NCBI GenBank assembly: GCA_013396915.1
Contig: VWZL01005135.1
Location: 1-64,000, forward strand
DNA from: Stercorarius parasiticus
Lineage: Eukaryota > Chordata > Aves > Charadriiformes > Stercorariidae
DNA length: 64,000 nucleotides
Reading direction: 5' to 3'
Under the pieces are notes generated by a model. It saw only the letters and a program-made list of their open reading frames with translations, did not search any database and was not told the DNA's origin. Shown piece after piece: positions 55,871 through 64,000 of this stretch. The position numbers and the translations under genes were made by a program. Each line of letters begins with the position of its first letter. Positions within the stretch are counted from its first letter, which is position 1.

Positions 55871-58800
55871 GTACTGGTCTTTTCTCTGTTGCCTGGGGAC
55901 TCCCTGATCTCCCTGAGCAGCATCCCTTCCTCCCGCCCACCAGCCCCGTATCCCATTCCTTGTCCCCACAGATCCTCGAGACTCCGTCTCCCCGCCCTGG
56001 GAAACGGGCAGGGCTTTCCAGCAGGAGGGAGCTGTGGTGAGTCACAGCCTTCCTGGCTGCGAGGCCACGGGCCATCCTGTTTGTGTTGGGCCAGGGGAGC
56101 GGGAGCCTTCACAGGAGAGGTTAATCCTGCCTCGGCCCCGGCAGGTGGGCAGAGATGTCCTGCCAGAGGGAACGATGGTGCCCAAAACGTGCTCCTTAGC
56201 TAAAGCCCTCCATCCCTCCTGCCCACTGCCGTGCAGAGCCTGTACCCGGCTGCCAGAGGAGAGCTTGGGCAGGTGCTTGTGTCCGCCCCAGCTGGCCCGG
56301 TGCAGCTCCAAGGGCTGGGGAATCAAACAGAACTTGATAATGATCAGTATTATTTTTAGATCTTTCCTTCCAGCCACTCTCCAAAGCAGTGCAGGCTGCG
56401 AGCCGTGCAGCACAGGCTGCCTTTAGTGCAAACCCACAAACATCCACAAAATTGGAGGAAAGAGGTAGGTGGGAGGAGGGAAACCCTAGGAACTCGCCCT
56501 GGGAAATAGCTCTGCGGTAGCACGCCTTGCTAGAGGAAGAGTGCCCCGGTCACCAACAAAGGCGTGCTGTGCAGCGGCAGCACTGCCAGAGGGTCCTGCC
56601 CACACAGCCAGCCGGTGGATACCCGCGGTGCCCCGAGCAGAGAGCGAACCCCCCGGGAGCAGGACTCCAAACCTGTAGTTCTGCATTAAGTCACTCCTCT
56701 GGAGCACCTTCCCTGCAACAGCTCTCCCCTCCGGCAGGAAGAGAAACAGGAGCCTGTTCGTCGGCTGCGTGCTCCGGCCACACGCTGTTCGTGCAGCGGG
56801 GCTCGGGGCTTCGCTACCTGAGAAGGTTTTTACCGGAGAGGAGCAAAGGAAAGTGCTTCAAAAGAGGACGAGAAACATCGCAGCTCTTGGAACAGCTCCA
56901 GCCTTGGCTGGGAAGTTGAGACATGCCTTGGAGGGGATGGGAGTCCCCTTGGAAGATAATCAGAGATTTCGAGTCTCTCCTACTTCCTTCTATTTACAAA
57001 GTCAGCAAAGCCAGAAAGCTGGTTCTCCACCCCCACCCCATACACGACAGCCTCTCTGCTCATGGCAGGACCAGGGGACACCTCAACGTGAGGCTCCTGA
57101 TGGCCCCTTGGGAACTACAGCCACCGGGGGAAGCGGGTGCTGGGCTGCAGGAGAGTTTCCAAATGCCCACCACGGCCAAGAGCAGAGCAGTGAGATGCAG
57201 TTGCTGGAGGGATCCCACTTCCTAAGGGCTTGTACCCATCACGGGGCACACATCCCATGGGCACCCGAGATGCTGGGGCAATGCCGGCCCTTGTAGCCTA
57301 AGGAAAGACCACTTTGACCATCTCCTGTTGGACCAGGGCTGCCCGTGGGGTGCTTGGCGTCGCGCTGGCTCCTGCCAGCCCTCGGGTGGACAACAGTTGT
57401 GTTCGCTCCCCTCTCAGCCTGCCATTCTCCAAGCGGCCTCTTCCTGTGCTACAGCAACCTGCCCGTGTCTGTGGTTTCTCTGAGCCCTCGCAGTGGCTGG
57501 ACTGGCGGGAACTGGGCTGGAAGGGCTCATCCGGACCAGCAAGTCCAGTGACCATTAATCACTGGCTGCTCACAGCGCGAGGGGCTCTGCAGCACATCTG
57601 TTCTGCACGGCTGCACCACAGCTGTGACCCTGCAACGGGCAAACGGCATCAGAGGGGTATTCTCCAGCGAGAGAATTTACCAGCCATATTTAATAGCTGC
57701 CACCCACCCTGTGCGTGCTCATGGGGGGGCCCTTCCTCTCCATACATTTCCCTTCACTACCTTAGTGGAGGAGGAAACCCCAAACACTTCACAGACGGAC
57801 TCCAGCTCTTGCACCACTGCACTTGGCAAATGGAGTAAGTTTAACGCAGAACTTTTCCGCACCCAGCAGCAGCAGAGTTAACCCCAGCAGGATGCAAGTC
57901 GCCATGCTCCCTCCATGCTCAAGGAAGGGCTCTTGGATGGAGAAATCCAAGCAAAACCCCCAAAGCAGAGGAGGGACCTGGGGTGTTTGCACAGAGGCTG
58001 CTCCCTACTGACATTCCCTCCTGGTTCGACTTCACGGATTGACCTGGAACCTCACACTGCATCTTGTAGGCAGCAAAATCCCTCCATTCCCAAAGTCCCA
58101 GGGCCTGTGGGCTATGTCCATGTTGGGTAGAGAAACAGAGTCAAACTACTAAGGAGAAGTCAGACATGAGTTCAGGGAATAACCAGAGCCTGATGACATA
58201 TTTTAGACATGGTGATCTTTATACAAAGCAGTAAAGGTCACACACTGACTAAACAACTTGGGTCTAAGAGCTAAGGGCAGCCAAGAGACACACACAGTAC
58301 CCCTGGCACCCTACAGGGCACAGAGCCATCACTTTAACTCCATGTGCCTCAGTTTCCCTAGCTCTAACGGAAGCTCTAGGAAACTGGTTGTCCTTCACGG
58401 GCACGGAGAGAGCTCATTAACCAGTGGCAAGAAAGCGGCTTGAGAGCCTCCGAGGGCTGGTGCTAGAGCCACACCAGAGGTTACTGCACCCCGGGCTGGT
58501 TCACAGCCCTCAGCCGAGAAGGAAAGGTCAATCCCTGTTGCAAACACTTGGCAGAACGACTGACCAGGGCACTTGCACTGATGCTCATCTGCAGCTGGGT
58601 TGTCTTGGGCCTCTCCCAGCTCCCACCAACAGGGGCACAAACTGCGTGAAAGGAGTGAGAGAGGCTTAAAGCAACATGGATTCCCCTGGCACCGGTCGGG
58701 AGGCTTCCAGCTCTCTTTGCTGCTCCTGTCAAGAACTGTTTTCCAGCCAAGAAGCTCTTCCAGTACCAATGCGCGGAGACAGGAATCCATGGCAAGACAG

Positions 58801-61800
58801 GAACCTGAGCGCACGGTCTGAAAGAGGCTTTGACACCCCTTTTCCCACCAAAGGAAGCGCAAAATCCTCCCTTTACCCAAAAATGCAGACACACTCTCTC
58901 ATGCTGCTCCCCTGAAGCGTAGGCTCCCCCGCTCCCCGTGCAGCTCCCAGGCAGGCGCAGGGTGCTGTGCCTCACTGAGGTGTGAGTAAGGACCGAGCCA
59001 TGCAAATCTGAAGGCAAGTGTGTGCGTGTTGCAACAAGGAGGAGGCTGTTGAGCCCAGGGACTTGGCTCCTCTTGTGAACAGATTCAGGGAACATGCTCA
59101 TGAAAAACCTAAGTCTCCAAGTATTTTATTTTGATCCATGAGCCTGGCAAGATCTCCTGTGAACATCCACTTGGTTGGGACTACATGGGCCTCGGAGGAA
59201 GAAGTGGGAGTGGTAGGAAGTCGGAGACAGACTGGAGCAAGTTTTGGGCAGACTGCTGGGAAACCAGAGGGTACGTCTGTAATCCCTGACATCCAAACTG
59301 AAGCAAAAACACAGGGAAAAGCCTGAATTTTCCTCCCAAACACAAGGATGCTAGCATGCTGTTTCAGTCTGAAAGGGATGCTGCTCCCTCAGCCCCGGCA
59401 TCCTGCAGCTGCCTCTCGCCTGGGAGATGAATGGGCACATCTGGGGTCAGACTCGTTCCTCCAAACACTCCTGCCATGACGCTAAACTGAAGGGAAACTC
59501 TCAGTAACACAGCGCTGCGGATCTGTTGGAGAAGCAGAGCCTTTCACTCTTTCGAAATAAACACAGAAGCCTTGATATTTAAGGACAAAAAGCTTTTCCA
59601 CTAGTGGCTCTTGGTGCCTGAGCAAAGGCTTCCTGGCCACCCCCCAGGCGGACTGAAGAACTGGGGATCAATAACATAAGCTGAACGGATTCTGCTCGGC
59701 ACAGATCAGAGCAGGGCGAGAGGTACCAGCATCCAACTGGTAAGCTCTGATGGAGCACGATGCATCTGATCATGGTTCAGAAACTTCACGTGATGAGGAA
59801 TCCACTCCCTTCCTAAAGACGCTGCACACACCACCAGCAAAGCCTAAATCTTACGTCCCACGAAGGTGACCAAAAGCTCAGCATGATGTGGCCTTGCAGG
59901 ACAGCAAAAATGAGCCCATCCCTTCTTTGAGTGATAACTGGAGAGAGAGTGCTCAGCTCAGCAGCCAGCACATCACCCATGTGGGACACGGGTTTTCAAA
60001 TAGTCTTGCTGGCTCAAGTGCCAGAGTCTCTGTGTGACACCGATGGCCGGTGTCAGTGTCCATCGGGATGGCCTGTGGTACCTGCAGTGCCCTGCGATAG
60101 CTTAGCTGAGCACAGCACCTTCACCTCCAGCTGCGAGCACGTTCACACAAACATGTGGACTGATGGTTTGTACGTCTAGAGGTTGGCTGAAACAGAAACG
60201 GCAGGTAAGAGAAGGGAAAGAGTCAGGTTGGACTCTCCTTCCAGGGAATGTCCAGGAAAGTCCATGGACATAAAGAGCTGAGAAGAGCTGAGACAGTGGG
60301 AACATGAAATCAGCCAACTGCCCTACTGCACTGAGACATGAAATTCAAATGAGGCCCCAGTGGGAATCTAAGGCAAACTCCCCGCCAGGATAAAGGCTGC
60401 CGTTCGCATGGCCAGCAGCGACTGCATTGTAAACCAGTGAAGTCATTATCGATTTCCCTTCACAGCTACAGAGAGGCTTCAGAACAAGCCTGTGACATGG
60501 AAAACGCTGCGACTGGGATCCCAGTACCCTCCGGTCTGGTGCATTTTGTGATTATTGACCTTACAGTGGAAGCTCAGGCTAAGGAAACAGGCTCCTTTTT
60601 AATCCATGCCTCCATGAGAAACTAAGGATATCTCTGCTGAATTAGCCTGGGTGGCTGCTCTCCTTCTCTGCACAGCCCAGAGGGAAGTGCAGAGCAATGT
60701 TGAGACCCCAAGCCTCGGCTACGGCTCCGTGTGATGGATTATTTATTTCTGTAGCCAAACACTGGATACATCATCTAAAACAGAGATGTTAAGAAGAGCT
60801 TGAAACCTTCTATCTTTATTCTTCTCTTTCTCCTCTTATTTAAGTGTACAGGATAAAGAACAGCAGAAACAGGCAAACGGTTTCATTATTCGGGGCACCC
60901 TCCTGGCAGACACCCTCATCAGAGTGGACTCAAGCAACCTCCTGTTCCTTACTCTGTGTTGAGCTGTCTTGTATTCAGAAGAAAATCTTTGATCTCCTGT
61001 CAACCTTGGAGTTTGTACATTTCCATTTGCCCAAATCCAAGGAGATGTCACGAAAAGCATGTCTTTTCATTGGGGATTAGAAAAGAGGAAAATCTTGAAG
61101 AGGTGAGGTGACCACCGGTGAGTCCACAGCAGCATGACCGCGCCATCATCTATCCAAACCAACCACGACATCTCCACCTGGGCAGCTCACCTGCTGCTGC
61201 TCGAGATGAGGTCTAGGGACGGGCTCTTGCTCTCTCTGCCTGGTTGGCTGTGGGACAGTCAAGTCCTCTTTAATGACTCAGCCCTGAGCTGCTCAAAACA
61301 ATGTCTTTCCTACCCAACCCCAGAGGCAGACATCTAGAGAGGCATTTCTTTCATTCATTCTAGGAAACCCCAGGGCATGCTCAAACCAGTATCTGGTTCA
61401 AAGAAGAAAGGTGAAAGTTTAGAAATTGGGACTTTAGCAGTCAAAATCCCCTAATCATCCCCGCCGCCGGGAGCAACTGTCCATCCAAGGTGAAATAGCC
61501 TGAATGCTAAGGACTCGGTGGCAGGCGTTCAACGTAGCAGGTCTCCCCATCCTGGCATGATGGACGCAGCTGTTGCTGCTCCAGTGCAGACCAATACTCG
61601 TGGTCCAAGACAGATCAATACTTTAAGTTAATGCAGCCTGGGATTTTCTGCGGGCTCTTGTGGAGTTGGGCACCCAAACCTCACAAAGTTCCAAACCACT
61701 TCACGTCCCCGATCCACGCACGTGGCTGGAAATCCCCACGAGAGCCAGTGCCGTGCTGTGTTGTGCCGGGGGAGCAGGCTGGGACAGTGCTGCCGCGGCA

Positions 61801-64000
61801 GCCTCGCAGTGTTTGCTGTCCCTGGCAGGAAGCCGTTTGTCTGCGAGGCAAGGAAACAAGGAGGTTTTGGAGACGGCAATCCCATGCAGCTTCTCGCTGC
61901 TTTTCCCAGCTACTGATCCAAGAGCGCCTGTGTTTACTTCCAGCCTTCCTCTCTGCTCCGCTGCCAAGCAGCCTTCACGGCCGGACGCAAACCACTCCAC
62001 CAGGAAATGCGCTGGATCGCATCAGATAAAAAGGCCGTTGCACAGGGACACTTCACTGGCATTAACCCTGCTCTACCTGGGTCCCAGCAAGGTGCCCAGA
62101 GTTATTCGCAGGCAAGCTGACCCCATGCACCACCGCGTTTCTGCTACCGGAGCCCGAGCTCTCATAGCTGGGGCTGCTCTGCCACGCACCGGTGCTGCAG
62201 CAGCTTGGGTCGCGTCCAGGCAGCATCGAGGAGCTCACAGGCAGGGAGGACGGACATGCCAAGCGCATGTGGCCGTGGCTCCAGGTTCAACTCCCAGGCG
62301 CCAGCTAGAGCGGCTCCTTTGCAGTGGTGTGATGGTGGGAAATGCAGGAGATGATGCTGTGCCCGTGGGGGACAGGGCTCCGGAGGGTTTCCCTGTGGTG
62401 CAGCCAGACCGACTTCACCAGGATCTGTGACTGACCCACTGGTCTGAAAATGCTTTCAAGGAGCAAATGAGACGGGACTGCCCTGCAGGTCGTGGCGGCT
62501 CACCAGTGACTGTGGACTGAGGGGCCCTGGCTCACCCTCTCCTCTGCTAAAGCGAGGAGGACACGAGCTGCCTCCTGGGGCTGTGGCACGGTGGCATGCC
62601 AGGCACGGCTGTGGGCGCCCACTCCAGACCTGCCAGGACCCTCCCCAGAGTCACAACCCTCAGCAGCACCGTGAGGCTCGCTAAAGCAGGACTCAGAAGA
62701 CCAGGCCCGGCTCTGTCACAGCTTCTCCTGTCAACCTGGATGTGTCATGTCCCCCATTTCCCAGCTGCGAAGCCATGGCTCTGCCAGGCCCACGTGCTTG
62801 CCGTGGCACGGTGTGTCACTGCCTGGTGCTGAGGGCACCACCACCACGGGCTCCCAGTCTGCACTGAGCAGGGGAGCTGCGGCAGGAAAGGAAGTAGCAA
62901 TTAAAGACAAAAATGTATTGAACCATCAGAAAAGCAGTTTCTCCTGTGCTTCTCTGCAGAAGATGTTTGTATTTTGAACACATTTGCAGTCTCGTGGCCC
63001 TGCCGGCCAGCCGGCAGACGGGCATGGGACTGGGCTATCTGAGCACCCACCGCTTTCTTCCCCCTCCCCCTTTTTGCACGTTTGCAAAAAGCAAAGCTCA
63101 AAGGCTGCAACCTAACCCACCGTCTTTCCTTAATTATCCCAAATGCTCCAGTTAACAGCCTCCCTTAAACACAGCTGTCCTGTCTCCTTTTCCTCTCCTT
63201 CGTGAGGGCTGGCCTCAGCCACCAGCAACACACTGGCTGGTCCCAGTGCAGCGGTGGGCAGAGGGCAGAGGGAGGGGAGAGGACCCCTGCTTTTCCTCAG
63301 CTCCTTTCCCAGACCAAACTCCATCCGTATTGAGAAACCCCAACGTTTCCATCACGGGACAAAGGAAAAGAAAATGTACAAATGTCTTAACCCTCAGTAA
63401 AGCCCACAGCAGGCCGAGCAGTGAGTGACAAGCAGCCACCAATAAATCCTTCTGGCCATGGCTGCACAGGTTAAGATCCGCTCCATCTTCCCCGTGTTTC
63501 AAGCAAGATAAAAGCTATTTTTTAAACTGATCTTCAATAATAAAAGCCGCTATTGCTATCCTGACTTGCTGGGGCAGCAGCTGACCTGATTTTGCTCTTA
63601 CTTCTTACCAAGGACCATCCACTGCATTAAGCCAATGCATCCAGAAGACAAATCCTGCCTGGGAGCAGGAGAACAGGCCATCACCAGTGTTTGGTTGCCT
63701 AAATCAAGGGCTGAGCAGAAGCCCCAGCCTCCCCTTTTGTCTCCTTGGCTTAAAACAGGCTGTGCCCAGGCTCTGCAAAATCACCCAAATTCACCCCATC
63801 CCAGCGAGCAGCAGAATTACCGACAGGGCAGAACTTTTGCACAGCAAAACCTGGTCATGCAGAGGTAGGAGGTTCCCTTTTTTGGAAGAATACCTGGCAA
63901 AAAAAAAAAATCTATTTATAAGCTTTGACATACTTTAGCCCTACCGCTAGCCCTGTTCCTGCTAATCCCTTCCCAGCGCTGCTCGCACACTCGCCCGGTC
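55871..64000. other. No gene seen; unannotated sequence to window end
   Basis: Eight kilobases without recognised exons, transposons or RNA genes. Frames such as 57314-57838, 60437-60625 and 61660-62430 (+) have no domain or splice support. Simple repeats are limited to A12 at 63899-63910. Composition is moderate, with AT-richer zones at 60720-61080 and 62880-63000. Confidence 0.45.

Noticed and set aside
60437..60625. 62-codon + ORF in lower-GC DNA
   Set aside because: No domain, no splice signals worth noting, and length within chance expectation.
61660..62430. 256-codon + strand ORF
   Set aside because: Long but Arg/Ala/Pro-rich with no domain; overlapping frames on both strands are similarly open.
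1..64000. Bacterial-type systems, CRISPR arrays, operons, rRNA/tRNA genes, endogenous retroviruses
   Set aside because: None of the signatures is present: no regularly spaced direct repeats with unique spacers, no cloverleaf or rRNA sequence recognised, no paired LTRs or retroviral motifs. The DNA is vertebrate.

Overview
This is vertebrate nuclear DNA, almost certainly from a bird. The main evidence is a set of CR1 non-LTR retrotransposon fragments with avian-type ends: 8-base tail repeats of the ATTCTATG kind next to the terminal GG(T)TTGGA(A/C)..AAGGGACC block, and open stretches that read as the C-terminal part of CR1 ORF2. Interspersed repeats are sparse, no endogenous retrovirus was seen, and the DNA is GC-rich with several CpG clusters, which fits a gene-rich or microchromosome-like avian region. 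The species cannot be named from the sequence. There are no operons, ribosome-binding sites, phage, plasmid or CRISPR features.

No complete protein-coding gene could be supported. The many open frames of 60-270 codons are what GC-rich DNA with few stops gives by chance on both strands. None shows a recognisable domain apart from CR1 reverse transcriptase relics. The window is therefore most likely intergenic or lies inside large introns. Three weak hints of host transcription are listed as candidates: a CpG cluster followed by a short frame with a signal-peptide-like start (37.83-38.74 kb, +), a strong splice acceptor (42.137 kb, +), and a 39-base segment bounded by good splice sites (45.55 kb, -).

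Layout: 0-0.2 kb, old CR1 reverse-transcriptase piece running off the left edge. 1.2-1.45 kb, 29-base minisatellite. 8.5 kb, (AGC)8. 13.7-14.0 kb, CpG cluster. 14.69-14.99 kb, a 299-base pure-purine hexamer array. 16.9 kb, 47-base assembly gap beside a G-run. 17.1-17.3 kb, short GGA and CCCCAT/CCTCAT arrays. 21.4-21.7 kb, 18-base minisatellite. 25.6-26.3, 35.1-35.5 and 48.8-49.3 kb, three closely related CR1 copies in one orientation. 39.5-39.96 kb, CR1 of a different subfamily. 47.6 kb, AT-rich palindromic repeat. 51.1 kb, CR1 3' tip. 54.4-54.6 kb, CR1 3' end on the + strand. 54.9-55.9 kb, a very old CR1/L3-like ORF2 relic on the - strand. The rest is unannotated single-copy sequence with AT-rich islands (notably 32.6, 34.7 and 52.2-52.9 kb) that look like conserved noncoding elements but need alignment to confirm.

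I did not find an undescribed biological system here. The most informative signals are the CR1 copy relationships, the decayed CR1/L3 relic, the purine tract, the 18-base minisatellite, and the CpG/signal-peptide candidate at 38 kb.
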